A DNA stretch of 64,000 nucleotides from Rhabdonatronobacter sediminivivens (GTDB lineage: Bacteria; Pseudomonadota; Alphaproteobacteria; Rhodobacterales; Rhodobacteraceae), in assembly GCF_013415485.1 (NCBI RefSeq), contig NZ_JACBXS010000024.1, positions 1 through 64,000 of the forward strand, in the 5' to 3' direction. The notes under the pieces are model-generated. The model ran no database searches. It was not told the DNA's origin and saw only the letters and a program-made list of their open reading frames with translations. Position numbers and translations under genes: made by a program. Shown one piece after another: positions 28,651 through 37,507 of this stretch (position 1 is the first letter of the stretch; the number at the start of each line of letters is the position of its first letter).

Positions 28651-29571
28651 TTGTCCAGACGCCCTTATGACCTGCCGCCGCTGAGCGCGCTTGTGGCCTT
28701 TGAGGCCGCCGCCCGCCATGTCAGCTTCACCCGCGCCGCACGCGAGTTGAACGTGACACCCGCCGCCATAAGCCACCAGGTCAAGGCGCTGGAGGCCGAG
28801 CTGCAGACCGCCCTGTTCCAGCGTCATCATCGCGGTGTCACCCTGACCGAAACCGGCGCCTATCTGCTGGTGGCGTTGCAGCGCGGGTTCGAAGGCATGG
28901 CCGATGCCGTGGGTCAGCTGCGCCGTCGCGCAAGCCGGGCTTCGGTCACCATCGGTGTGACCACGGCGGTCAGTTCGCTGTGGTTGACCCCGAAACTGGC
29001 GCAGTTCTGGCGGGTGCACGGGGATGTCTCGGTCGCGCAGATCGTCAGCGACACGGGCGAATCCCCCTCCGAATGCGACCTGAGCATCCGCTACGGCCTG
29101 CGCCCGCGCGACCGTGGCCCCTGCCGGGTGCTGTTCCACGACCGGCTGATGGCGTTGGCCAGCCCGGGCTTTGCCGCTGCGCATCCGGTCGCAACGGTGG
29201 CTGATCTGGCCGCGCTGCCGCTGATCCATTTTGACAGCCATGTCGCGGGCTGGACCGATTGGGCCGGCTGGTTCCGGGCGCTGGGGCATCACGGGCCGGT
29301 GCGGATGGGCCACAGGGTGAACAACTATCTGATCGCCCTGCAGGCGGCGCGCGATGACATGGGCGCGGTGCTGGGCTGGACCAGCCTGGCGCGCAGCTTC
29401 CTGGCGGCAGGCGAACTGGTGGCGCTGCTGCCTGATCAGGTGGCGCCGCAAGAGGATTTCTATGTCACCCTGCATGCACAGACCGCCCAGCGCGCGCGGC
29501 TGGTCTATGACTGGCTGGTGGACAGCGCCGCCAGCGATCAGGCGCCGACCACCTCGGCCTTGAAACGGTGA
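28651..29571 (+). CDS. LysR-type regulator, GcvA-like
   Basis: Transcription regulator of 306 residues. The winged helix-turn-helix at about 8-65 (FEAAARHVSFTRAARELNVTPAAISHQVK) and periplasmic-binding-like effector domain (about 92-300) match the GcvA/TrpI subgroup. The start is a TTG at 28651 with GAGG about 6 bases upstream; no in-frame ATG gives a complete HTH. Divergent position suggests it controls the mttB-like and dgcA-like genes in response to a methylated amine or related metabolite. Confidence 0.88.
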   Translation: MSRRPYDLPPLSALVAFEAAARHVSFTRAARELNVTPAAISHQVKALEAELQTALFQRHHRGVTLTETGAYLLVALQRGFEGMADAVGQLRRRASRASVTIGVTTAVSSLWLTPKLAQFWRVHGDVSVAQIVSDTGESPSECDLSIRYGLRPRDRGPCRVLFHDRLMALASPGFAAAHPVATVADLAALPLIHFDSHVAGWTDWAGWFRALGHHGPVRMGHRVNNYLIALQAARDDMGAVLGWTSLARSFLAAGELVALLPDQVAPQEDFYVTLHAQTAQRARLVYDWLVDSAASDQAPTTSALKR

Positions 29572-29685
29572 TAATCCTTCACCAGGCGCAGCGACATGCA
29601 GCGCCCCCGGAATGCGGACCCCGTGTAGGGATCACGCCGGACACCTGCACCACGCAAGCCGGATGACCGAAGGCGCGCACCCCTT

Positions 29686-29719
29686 GCAGGGCGGCATGGC
29701 CTCGCCCATGCCGCCCTGC
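29686..29719. terminator. Bidirectional hairpin between lysR and the GS-like gene
   Basis: A perfect 14-bp inverted repeat GCAGGGCGGCATGG / CCATGCCGCCCTGC with a 6-base loop lies between the ends of two convergent genes. No long T tract follows on either side, but stem strength and position fit a shared terminator. Confidence 0.65.
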
Positions 29720-29736
29720 CCCTGATTGCCTTGGCT

Positions 29737-31044
29737 TCAGATGTCCAGCGTGTTCTCGCGCTCCCAGCGTGAGAAATGGGACACGAAGCTGTTCCATTCG
29801 TCATGTTTGAGTTTCATGAACGCAGCCGAGAATTCGGTGCCCATGGCGTCCTTCAGCGCGGTATCGGCGTCATAGGCGCGCAGCGCGTCCAGCAGGTTCA
29901 GCGGCAGGCGTGGCGCGTCAGTGACCGTGTGCCCGTTCTGATACATGTCGATATCCAGCCGCTTGCCCGGGTCTGCCTTGGTGGCGATCCCCGACAGCCC
30001 GGCAGCGATCATCACCGCCTGCATCAGATAGGGGTTGGCGGCGCCATCGGGCAGGCGCAGTTCGAACCGCCCGGGGCCGGGAACGCGCACCATATGGGTG
30101 CGGTTGTTGCCCGTCCATGTCACCGAATTGGGCGCCCAGGTCGCCCCCGAGCTTGTACGCGGAGCGTTGATCCGCTTGTAGCTGTTCACCGTGGGGTTGG
30201 TGATCGCCGCCAGCGCCGAGGCGTGTTTCATGATCCCGCCCAGGAAGTGCCAGCCGGTATCGGACATGCCCAGATCATGGGTGCCGTCGGTGAACAGGTT
30301 TGTCTTGCCATCAGCATCCCAGACCGACACATGCGCATGCGCCCCGTTGCCGGTCAGCCCCTTGACGGGCTTTGGCATGAAGGTCGCGCGCAGCCCGTGC
30401 TTTTCGGCCACCGACTTGACCATGAACTTGAAGAAGGAATGGCGGTCGGCGGTGACAAGCACATCGTCGAAATCCCAGTTCATTTCGAACTGGCCATTGG
30501 CGTCTTCATGGTCGGCCTGATAGAGGCCCCAGCCCATTTCCAGCATGTAGTCGCCGATCTCGGCGATCACGTCATAGCGGCGCATCACGGCCTGCTGGTC
30601 ATAGCAGGGCTTTTCGGCGGTGTCGTATTCATCGGAGATGGCGGCGCCATCGGGGGTCATGAGGAAGAACTCGGCCTCGATCCCGCTTTTCACGCTCAGC
30701 CCCATGGAGCGGGCGGCCTCGACCTGGCGGATCAGAACGTTGCGCGGCGCGTGATCGACCGGGGCGCCTTCCATCACGCAATTGGCGGGCACCCAGGCGA
30801 CCTCGGGTTTCCAGGGCAGTTGGGTCACGGCGGACGGGTCGGGCACGGCCAGCATGTCCGGGTGCGCAGGCGTCAGGTCCAGCCAGGTGGCGAAACCGGC
30901 AAAGCCCGCTCCTTCGCCCTGCATCTCGGCGATGGCTTGTGCCGGGACCAGCTTGGCGCGCTGGGCGCCGAACAGGTCGGTAAAGGACACCATGAAGTAT
31001 TTGACGCCCTTTTCGCGGGCCCAGTCTTCAAGGTCGATGGTCAT
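29737..31044 (-). CDS. gmaS: Glutamine-synthetase-family ligase, probable gamma-glutamylmethylamide synthetase
   Basis: GS-fold enzyme of 435 residues, related to GlnT and GmaS rather than GlnA. It shows GIEAEFF, HEDANGQFEMN, NGAHAHVSVWD, and the ATP/Glu region NSYKRINAPRTSSGATWAPN. GmaS joins glutamate and methylamine using ATP. The call rests on its position downstream of mgsA-mgsB-mgsC, the usual N-methylglutamate pathway partners; GlnT-type glutamine synthetase is the alternative. ATG 31044 has GGGAG upstream; an extended N terminus from 31095 is less likely. The N-methylglutamate dehydrogenase genes (mgdABCD) are not in the window. Confidence 0.75.
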   Translation of the reverse strand: MTIDLEDWAREKGVKYFMVSFTDLFGAQRAKLVPAQAIAEMQGEGAGFAGFATWLDLTPAHPDMLAVPDPSAVTQLPWKPEVAWVPANCVMEGAPVDHAPRNVLIRQVEAARSMGLSVKSGIEAEFFLMTPDGAAISDEYDTAEKPCYDQQAVMRRYDVIAEIGDYMLEMGWGLYQADHEDANGQFEMNWDFDDVLVTADRHSFFKFMVKSVAEKHGLRATFMPKPVKGLTGNGAHAHVSVWDADGKTNLFTDGTHDLGMSDTGWHFLGGIMKHASALAAITNPTVNSYKRINAPRTSSGATWAPNSVTWTGNNRTHMVRVPGPGRFELRLPDGAANPYLMQAVMIAAGLSGIATKADPGKRLDIDMYQNGHTVTDAPRLPLNLLDALRAYDADTALKDAMGTEFSAAFMKLKHDEWNSFVSHFSRWERENTLDI

Positions 31045-31137
31045 GGACAGTGCACTCCCGTTGTCATGTTCTTCTGAATGGGGCCGGTCGGCCAATGGAA
31101 AACGGCCCCTGCACCGGGTGCAGGGGCCGCATGTTGA

Positions 31138-32469
31138 TCAGAACCCCCGGCCAGGCACCCAGTCGGTGCCCGCCATCGGCACCCCGGCCATGGCCGCGGC
31201 CTCGACCGTGAGGGCGCAAAGATCCTCGGGTTCCAGATTGTGCAGGTGGTTGTGCCCGCAGGCCCGCGCGATGGTTTGCGCCTCCAGCGTCAGCACGGCG
31301 AGGTAATTGCGCAGCCGCCGCCCCGCCGCCACCGGGTCCAGCCGCGCGGCCAGCGCCGGGTCCTGGGTGGTGATGCCGGCGGGGTCGCGCCCCTCGTGCC
31401 AGTCGTCATAGGCGCCTGCGGTGCTGCCCAGGGCCTGATACTCGGCCTCGTAGCGGGGGTCATTGTCGCCCAGCGCCACCATGGCGGCGGTGCCGATGGC
31501 CACCGCATCGGCGCCCAGCGCCAGCGCCTTGGCCACATCCGCCCCGGTACGAATCCCCCCCGAGACCACAAGCTGCACCCCGTCGCGGTGCATCCCCATG
31601 TCCTGCAGCGCCTTCACCGCGGGGCGGATGCAGGCCAGCGTCGGCAGGCCCACATGTTCGATGAACACATCCTGCGTGGCCGCCGTCCCGCCCTGCATCC
31701 CGTCCAGCACCACCACATCGGCGCCGGCCTTGATGGCCAGCATGGTGTCGTAATAGGGGCGCGTGCCGCCGATCTTGACATAGATCGGCTTTTCCCAGCC
31801 GGTGATCTCGCGCAGCTCCAGGATCTTGATCTCCAGGTCATCCGGGCCGGTCCAGTCCGGGTGGCGGCAGGCGCTGCGCTGGTCGATCCCCTTGGGCAGG
31901 GTGCGCATTTCGGCCACGCGGTCGGTGATCTTCTGGCCCAGCAACATGCCGCCGCCGCCGGGCTTGGCGCCCTGGCCGACCACAACCTCGATCGCATCGG
32001 CGCGGCGCAGGTCATCGGGGTTCATCCCGTAGCGAGAGGGCAGCACCTGATAGACCAGCGTCCTGGAGTGCCCGCGCTCTTCCTCGGTCATGCCGCCATC
32101 GCCGGTGGTGGTGGAGGTCCCGGCCATGGTCGCGCCGCGGCCCAGCGCCTCCTTGGCATTGCCCGACAGCGCGCCGAAGCTCATGCCCGCGATGGTCACG
32201 GGGATATCCAGCGTGATCGGCTTCCTGGCAAAGCGCGTGCCCAGGGTGACGCGCGTGTCGCAGGTCTCGCGGTAGCCCTCCAGCGGGTAGCGGCTGATCG
32301 AGGCGCCCAGGAACAGCAGGTCATCGAAATGCGGCACCCGCCGCTTGGCGCCGCCGCCGCGGATGTCATAGATGCCGGTGGCGGCAGCGCGGCGGATCTC
32401 GGCGTTGATCTCGGGGGTGAAGGTGGCCGACATGCGCGGCACGGTGCGGGGTGGGGTCTGATCGGTCAT
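31138..32469 (-). CDS. mgsC: N-methylglutamate synthase subunit C (FMN glutamate-synthase domain)
   Basis: FMN-binding glutamate synthase domain protein of 443 residues. Typical segments are GMSFGALSGNAKEAL, QGAKPGGGGMLLG, YVKIGGTRPYYD, DGMQGGTAAT and VSGGIRTGADVAKALALGADAV. In the N-methylglutamate pathway it transfers the methylamino group from gamma-glutamylmethylamide or glutamine with MgsA and MgsB. It follows mgsB by 12 bases and precedes the GS-like gene by about 93. It is also homologous to GlxD, so a related glutamate-synthase-like role is possible. Confidence 0.83.
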   Translation of the reverse strand: MTDQTPPRTVPRMSATFTPEINAEIRRAAATGIYDIRGGGAKRRVPHFDDLLFLGASISRYPLEGYRETCDTRVTLGTRFARKPITLDIPVTIAGMSFGALSGNAKEALGRGATMAGTSTTTGDGGMTEEERGHSRTLVYQVLPSRYGMNPDDLRRADAIEVVVGQGAKPGGGGMLLGQKITDRVAEMRTLPKGIDQRSACRHPDWTGPDDLEIKILELREITGWEKPIYVKIGGTRPYYDTMLAIKAGADVVVLDGMQGGTAATQDVFIEHVGLPTLACIRPAVKALQDMGMHRDGVQLVVSGGIRTGADVAKALALGADAVAIGTAAMVALGDNDPRYEAEYQALGSTAGAYDDWHEGRDPAGITTQDPALAARLDPVAAGRRLRNYLAVLTLEAQTIARACGHNHLHNLEPEDLCALTVEAAAMAGVPMAGTDWVPGRGF

Positions 32470-32481
32470 GGCGCTGTCCCC

Positions 32482-33165
32482 TCAATAGGCCGAAGCATTG
32501 TCGATGTTGAAGTTATAGAGCTTGCGGGCCGAGCCGTAGCGGCGAAACTCGGACGGGTCGGCGTCGATCCCGGCGCGCGCCAGCAGATCGCGCAGGATTT
32601 CGGCATGTTCGGGGCGCATGTCCTTTTCCACGCAATCGGCGCCCAGGCTTTTCACCGACCCGCGCACGAAGATCCGCGCCTCATAAAGCGAATCGCCCAG
32701 CGCGTCGCCCGCGTCACCCAGCACCACCAGGTTCCCCGCCTGCGCCATGAAGGCCGACATATGCCCGATATTGCCCCCCACCACGATATCGATCCCCTTC
32801 ATGGAGATCCCGCAGCGGCTGGCGGCATTGCCCTTGATCACCAGCAGCCCGCCGCGCCCGGTCGCCCCGGCATACTGGCTGGCATCGCCTTCGATCACCA
32901 CGGTGCCGGACATCATGTTTTCCGCAACCCCCGGCCCGGCCGAGCCCGCGACTGTCACCTGCGCCTGCTTGTTCATGCCGGCGGTGTAATAGCCGGTGGA
33001 GCCGCGCACCGTGACCGAAATCGGCCCGTCCAGACCCACCGCCACGGCATGCGATCCGCGCGGGTTCAGCACTTCCCATTCGGTGGCGTTGGTCTGATCC
33101 TTCGCCGCCTGCAGCGTGGCGTTGACCTCGCGCAGGGGGGTGGTGGCCATGTCAAGTGTCTGCAT
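32482..33165 (-). CDS. mgsB: N-methylglutamate synthase subunit B (GXGXG domain)
   Basis: Protein of 227 residues made of the glutamate synthase C-terminal GXGXG beta-helix (repeats such as GSAGPGVAENMMSG, ATGRGGLLVIKG, GGNIGHMSAFM and GDAGDALGDS). It has no catalytic residues of its own and assembles with the amidotransferase and FMN subunits. Its ATG at 33165 comes one base after the mgsA stop, with GGAAG upstream. Confidence 0.83.
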   Translation of the reverse strand: MQTLDMATTPLREVNATLQAAKDQTNATEWEVLNPRGSHAVAVGLDGPISVTVRGSTGYYTAGMNKQAQVTVAGSAGPGVAENMMSGTVVIEGDASQYAGATGRGGLLVIKGNAASRCGISMKGIDIVVGGNIGHMSAFMAQAGNLVVLGDAGDALGDSLYEARIFVRGSVKSLGADCVEKDMRPEHAEILRDLLARAGIDADPSEFRRYGSARKLYNFNIDNASAY

Positions 33166-33166
33166 G

Positions 33167-34063
33167 TCAGTGCTTCCAGAAATAGACGGTGGCGGGTTCG
33201 GGCTCCCATACGCGGGCGGTGTCGATGCCCGGCAGGTTCACCATGGCCCGGTATTCCGAGCCAAAGGCCACATAACGGTCGGTTTCGGCCATGACGGCGG
33301 GCTTGCAGGCGATGGGATCGCGCAGCACGCCGAAGCCGTCGCGGGTGCCCACCACGAAGGTAAAGAACCCGTCCAGCGCGTTCAGCGAATCCTCCAGTGC
33401 CTGGCCCAGGTCTGCGCCATCCTGCATCCGCGCCGTCAGCCATGCAGCGGCAACCTCGGAATCGTTCTGGGTCTCGAAGCTCATCCCCTTCTGCACCAGC
33501 CTCCGGCGCAGGTTGTTGTGGTTCGACAGCGACCCGTTGTGCACCAGGCACTGATCCGCCCCGGTGGAAAATGGATGCGCGCCAAGGGTGGTGACCGCCG
33601 ATTCGGTGGCCATGCGGGTATGGCCGATCCCGTGGCTGCCGGACATGGCGGCAATATCGAAGCGTCTGGCCACATCGGCGGGCAGGCCGGTTTCCTTGAA
33701 GATCTCCACACTGCCACCCGCGCCCATGACCCGCACCTCGGGGCGCAACTCGCGCAGGGCCGTGCGGGCCGCGTCCAGCCGGGTTTCAGGCATCTGCAGC
33801 ACCGCATGGGTGTCCTGCACACGTACCGAAACCGCGCAGCCCAGGGCTTCGCCAAGATCGTGGTCCAGTGCGTCGAAATCGCGGGCGGGATCGGGCGATT
33901 GCACGGTCATCCGCGCCTGCCCCGGTTCCGCCGGGCGGTAAATGGCGATCCCTGCGCTGTCAGGGCCGCGGTCGGTCATGGTGACCAGCATGTCGGTCAG
34001 CATGGCGCCCAGTTCGGGCTCCAGCGACCGGTCCTTCAGAAACAATCCGACAATGCCGCACAT
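33167..34063 (-). CDS. mgsA: N-methylglutamate synthase subunit A (class II amidotransferase)
   Basis: Ntn-type glutamine amidotransferase domain protein of 298 residues with the nucleophile Cys2 exposed after Met removal (MCGIVGLF), the RGPDSAG motif and HNGSLSNHNNLR. It corresponds to the N-terminal part of glutamate synthase (GltB, GlxB). A strong AGGAGG lies 7 bases before its ATG. It is the first structural gene of the mgsABC-gmaS unit, downstream of a cupin regulator and an AT-rich promoter. Confidence 0.83.
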   Translation of the reverse strand: MCGIVGLFLKDRSLEPELGAMLTDMLVTMTDRGPDSAGIAIYRPAEPGQARMTVQSPDPARDFDALDHDLGEALGCAVSVRVQDTHAVLQMPETRLDAARTALRELRPEVRVMGAGGSVEIFKETGLPADVARRFDIAAMSGSHGIGHTRMATESAVTTLGAHPFSTGADQCLVHNGSLSNHNNLRRRLVQKGMSFETQNDSEVAAAWLTARMQDGADLGQALEDSLNALDGFFTFVVGTRDGFGVLRDPIACKPAVMAETDRYVAFGSEYRAMVNLPGIDTARVWEPEPATVYFWKH

Positions 34064-34149
34064 GGGCGTGCCTCCTGCGTTGACGGCACAGACATGCGCA
34101 AGATTTGAGGTATTAGCAAGTAAAAATATTTCCGCAGGGGAAATTTATC
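34064..34149 (-). promoter_or_regulatory. AT-rich mgsA promoter with dyad operator candidate
   Basis: The 86-base gap before mgsA is markedly AT-rich for this DNA (TAAAAATATTTCC, GGAAATTTAT). It holds ATTTCC-N5-GGAAAT at 34128-34144, a dyad suited to a dimeric regulator such as the adjacent cupin-XRE protein. This is inference from location and symmetry. Confidence 0.45.
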
Positions 34150-34818
34150 TCAGCCCCGGGCCTGCGGATAGCAGATGATGGACAAATAGCGGGCAGGCAG
34201 GGTGATCAGTTCCTCGGGCCCGTGGGGGGCGTCGGCGTCGAAGAACAGGCTGTCGCCGGGATCGAGGCGAAAGAACCGGTCTCCGTGGCGGTAGCCGACG
34301 CAACCCTCCAGCATGTAGATGAACTCCATCCCGTCATGCTGGAAGGTGGGAAAGATGTCCGAGGACTCGGTCAGGGTCAGCAGATAGGGTTCCACCACCA
34401 CGCCGCTGGTATTGGCGCCGATATGGCCCAGAAGCGTGTATTGATGCCCCGACCGCGTGCCCGCGCGCTCGATCTCGATCCCCTCACCGGATTTCACATG
34501 CACGGCGTAGCGGTTTTCCTCGAACCCACGGAAAAAGGCGGTCAGCGGCACGCTCAGCGTGTTGGCCAGCGTCATCAGCGTGGTGAGCGAGGGCGAGATC
34601 TGCCCGTTCTCGATCTTCGACAGCATCCCCACCGACAGGCCCGTCAGCTCGGCCAGCTGCGCGCCGGTCAGCCCCTTCTGGCGGCGAAAGGCGCGCAATT
34701 CGCGACCGATGGCAACCTCCAGCACCTTCTCGCCACGCTCAGCCAGCCGGTGCGGGTCCTGCATCACGGTGGGGCGGGCCGGAACGGCGGCGGGAGAGGT
34801 GGGTTTGCGGTTGCTCAT
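34150..34818 (-). CDS. XRE-cupin transcription regulator
   Basis: Regulator of 222 residues with an N-terminal helix-turn-helix (about 35-90; GLTGAQLAELTGLSVGMLSKIENG) and a C-terminal cupin (about 125-215; GMEFIYMLEG, GDSLFFDADAPHG). This fold is common in regulators of amine, polyamine and methylated amine genes. ATG 34818 has CAGGAG upstream. It lies immediately upstream of mgsABC-gmaS on the same strand and probably controls them; the effector is unknown. Confidence 0.88.
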   Translation of the reverse strand: MSNRKPTSPAAVPARPTVMQDPHRLAERGEKVLEVAIGRELRAFRRQKGLTGAQLAELTGLSVGMLSKIENGQISPSLTTLMTLANTLSVPLTAFFRGFEENRYAVHVKSGEGIEIERAGTRSGHQYTLLGHIGANTSGVVVEPYLLTLTESSDIFPTFQHDGMEFIYMLEGCVGYRHGDRFFRLDPGDSLFFDADAPHGPEELITLPARYLSIICYPQARG

Positions 34819-34920
34819 GCGAAACTCCTGCAGCGCAAGGGGCGTGCCCGTCACATGACCACGCCGCCCTGGCCTTGCTCCCCGGTCGTCACCAGATGCC
34901 CGACGCGCCCTGCGCCGGGC

Positions 34921-34971
34921 AGCGCCCCCCAGGCGCGCAGGGTGGGTGGGTGGGCGCGGCTGGGGGGCGCT
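34921..34971. repeat. G-quadruplex-loop hairpin repeat, copy A
   Basis: Outer arms AGCGCCCCCCAG (34921-34932) and CTGGGGGGCGCT (34960-34971) pair perfectly over 12 bp. One mismatch follows, then a 4-bp CGCG inner stem, then a 17-base loop holding GGGTGGGTGGGTGGG (34940-34954) on the plus strand. It lies just downstream of the leftward Wza-like gene. The same architecture recurs near 42.26 and 45.73 kb. Confidence 0.85.
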
Positions 34972-35003
34972 TCACCCGCTGACACACAGGCGCCGCCTGA
35001 CGG

Positions 35004-36146
35004 TCAGTTCGATGACCCGCCAATATCGCTCACCCGCGCGCCAAAGCCCAGCGTGCTGCCAAACAGACGCAGCACCCGCTCGGTCGATGTCGCGACAGCC
35101 TGGGTGGCCAGCACCACATCGCCGGAATGGATCTGGAATTCGTCGGCGCTGAACAGCCCGTCCGCATTGGTCAGGTTGAAGGAAAAGATCACGCGTTCGG
35201 TTGCAGGTTGACCGGGGTTGCCGTACTGGCCCCGGTCATAGCGGCGCAGGATCAGCAGGCCGCGCGGGTCGGCGCGGGCATCGTCGATCCCGCCCATGAT
35301 CGACACGGCCTTGAGCGCCGAGATCTCCTGCTGGTCGAAGCGGACAACCTGCTGCGACCCGGCGGCGCCCAGGGCAATGAAATGGCGCTTGTCGGATTCG
35401 ATGATCACCCGGTCCCGCCCGCGCAGGGCAATGTCGCGCGCCGGGTTGCCATATATTTCTGACAGGCTGATACCATAAACCTGCCCGCCGCGCATCAAGG
35501 TGACATAGGGGTTGGGCAGGCCCTCAGGCACACCCCCGGCCGCGCTGATCATCCCCAGGATCGAGGTGTTCATCTCCTCGAACCGGAAATTCCCGGGATT
35601 GGCCACCCCGCTGACCATATCCACCGAGTTGCGCAGCCCCGAGGCCAGGACCAGTTGCACCTGCACCGATGAGATCACCGCTTCCAGCTGCTCCTGAATC
35701 CGGCGCCGCGCCGTGTCGGTGGTCAGCCCGGCCACATGCACCTCGTCGATATAGGGCACGAAGATATGGCCCGAAGGGCTGACGCGCAGCCCCGGCATGG
35801 CAATCGCGCGCTCTCCATCGGCGGTGAACAGCGACACGGTTTCCGAATCCCAGATGCGCAGGTCCAGCACGTCGCCGGGCTGGATGCGCGGCGCGGTCGG
35901 ACCGTTCCCGGCCGCGGGCCAGCCCGTAGGCGGCCGGAACCCCGTCATCGGCCAGTTGCGCAGTTCCGGCAGCGTTTCGCGCCGTACTTCGACCAGGGTA
36001 AAGGGTGGCGCTTCACCCGGTTCAAAATCATCCGCGCCGGCCAGCACTTCGCGCCGGTGCGGGGCGCCACGCGGAACCGCGGTGCAACCGGCCAGCACAG
36101 CAGCCGATCCCATCAGCAGAACAGCGCGCCTTGAATAGTCAGTCAT
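35004..36146 (-). CDS. Wza-like polysaccharide export lipoprotein
   Basis: Outer-membrane lipoprotein of 380 residues with a lipobox LAGC near residue 25 (MTDYSRRAVLLMGSAAVLAGC). A polysaccharide export sugar-binding (PES) domain follows (about 88-180; IQPGDVLDLRIWDSE, VSPSGHIFVPYI), then SLBB-type repeats (VSGVANPGNF, SALKAVSIMGG). Such proteins form or assist the outer-membrane exit for capsule or exopolysaccharide. ATG 36146 has GGGGGA upstream. No tyrosine kinase or glycosyltransferase gene is near, so its polymer is unknown. Confidence 0.88.
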   Translation of the reverse strand: MTDYSRRAVLLMGSAAVLAGCTAVPRGAPHRREVLAGADDFEPGEAPPFTLVEVRRETLPELRNWPMTGFRPPTGWPAAGNGPTAPRIQPGDVLDLRIWDSETVSLFTADGERAIAMPGLRVSPSGHIFVPYIDEVHVAGLTTDTARRRIQEQLEAVISSVQVQLVLASGLRNSVDMVSGVANPGNFRFEEMNTSILGMISAAGGVPEGLPNPYVTLMRGGQVYGISLSEIYGNPARDIALRGRDRVIIESDKRHFIALGAAGSQQVVRFDQQEISALKAVSIMGGIDDARADPRGLLILRRYDRGQYGNPGQPATERVIFSFNLTNADGLFSADEFQIHSGDVVLATQAVATSTERVLRLFGSTLGFGARVSDIGGSSN

Positions 36147-36279
36147 ATTGTCCCCCGCGCGGTGCCGCATGTTCTGTATGTTGGTTACCGCCCCGCCACA
36201 TTACTTGGTAGTCGGCGCGGGTCAACCGTTCCGAAAGCACCGGGGCGAGGCATCCGGCACATGTTGCGCCTGGGACAAC

Positions 36280-36298
36280 CGCGCCGCCCGTCGGCGCG
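36280..36298 (-). terminator. Hairpin after metK
   Basis: A 7-bp inverted repeat CGCGCCG-N5-CGGCGCG begins 5 bases past the metK stop; on the minus strand GGTTGT follows. It is a weak factor-independent terminator candidate. Confidence 0.4.
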
Positions 36299-36303
36299 CG
36301 GTG

Positions 36304-37488
36304 TCAGACTGCTTTTCGCAGGGCTTCGACCAGATCGGTGCGCTCCCAGCTGAAGCCGCCATCGGGTTCGGGGTCGCGGCCGAAATGGCCATAGGCTGCC
36401 GTGCGGGCATAGATGGGGCGGTCCAGTTGCAGATGCGCGCGGATACCGCTGGGGGTCAGGTCCATCACCTGCGCCACGGCACGTTCGATCGCCGCATCCT
36501 TGACCGTGCCGGTGCCATGGGTGTCCACATAGATCGACAGCGGCCTGGCCACACCGATGGCATAGCTGACCTGCAGCGTGCAGCGCTGCGCCAGCCCCGC
36601 GGCCACCACATTCTTGGCCAGATAGCGCGCTGCATAAGCGGCCGAGCGGTCCACCTTGGTCGGATCCTTGCCGGAAAACGCCCCGCCGCCATGGGGGGCG
36701 GCACCGCCATAGGTGTCCACGATGATCTTGCGCCCGGTCAGGCCCGCATCGCCATCCGGCCCGCCGATCAGGAACTTGCCCGTGGGGTTGACCCACCATT
36801 CGGTGCCGCCGTTCAGCCAGCCCTCGGGCACGACCTCTTCCACATAGGGGCGGATCAGCGCCTGCACATCGGCGCTGGACAGCGCCGGGTCCAGATGCTG
36901 GTGCGAGACGACAAGCTGCGTCACCTCGACCGGGCGGGCGTTTTCATAGCGGATCGAGAGCTGGCTCTTGGCATCCGGGCCCAGCATCGGCAGTTCGCCT
37001 GCCTTGCGGGCCTCGGCCAGGCGGCGCAGGATCTTGTGCGCGTAAAGGATCGGCGCGGGCATGAGCTGCGGGGTTTCATCCACGGCATAGCCGAACATGA
37101 TCCCCTGATCGCCCGCGCCCTGATTATCAACGCCCTGGGCAATGTCCACCGACTGCTCATGCAGGAAGTTCAGCACATGGCAGGTGTTCCAGTGGAACTT
37201 CTCCTGTTCATAGCCGATATCCTTGATGCATTCGCGCGCCAGTTCCGGGATGCGCCCCATCACATCCTTCAGTCGGTCCGCCCCCGCGCGCCCGTCACGG
37301 TCCGGCAGGCCGATTTCCCCGCCGATCACCACCAGCCCGGTGGTGGCAAAGGTTTCGCAGGCCACGCGGGCGTTCTTGTCCTCGGACAGCAGATAGTCCA
37401 GCACCGCATCCGAAATCCGGTCACAGACCTTGTCCGGATGCCCTTCGGAAACGGATTCCGAGGTGAAGATATAGTTGTTGCGGCTCAT
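36304..37488 (-). CDS. metK: S-adenosylmethionine synthetase
   Basis: MetK of 394 residues makes S-adenosylmethionine from ATP and methionine. Motifs include [48 protein letters not shown] and the P-loop-like [19 protein letters not shown] 37488 has AGGGG upstream. It starts 19 bases after the ahcY stop, so synthesis of SAM and removal of SAH are co-transcribed. No SAM or SAM/SAH riboswitch is in this short gap. Confidence 0.97.
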   Translation of the reverse strand: MSRNNYIFTSESVSEGHPDKVCDRISDAVLDYLLSEDKNARVACETFATTGLVVIGGEIGLPDRDGRAGADRLKDVMGRIPELARECIKDIGYEQEKFHWNTCHVLNFLHEQSVDIAQGVDNQGAGDQGIMFGYAVDETPQLMPAPILYAHKILRRLAEARKAGELPMLGPDAKSQLSIRYENARPVEVTQLVVSHQHLDPALSSADVQALIRPYVEEVVPEGWLNGGTEWWVNPTGKFLIGGPDGDAGLTGRKIIVDTYGGAAPHGGGAFSGKDPTKVDRSAAYAARYLAKNVVAAGLAQRCTLQVSYAIGVARPLSIYVDTHGTGTVKDAAIERAVAQVMDLTPSGIRAHLQLDRPIYARTAAYGHFGRDPEPDGGFSWERTDLVEALRKAV

Positions 37489-37507
37489 CCCTGGCGTCCC
37501 CTGCGGC

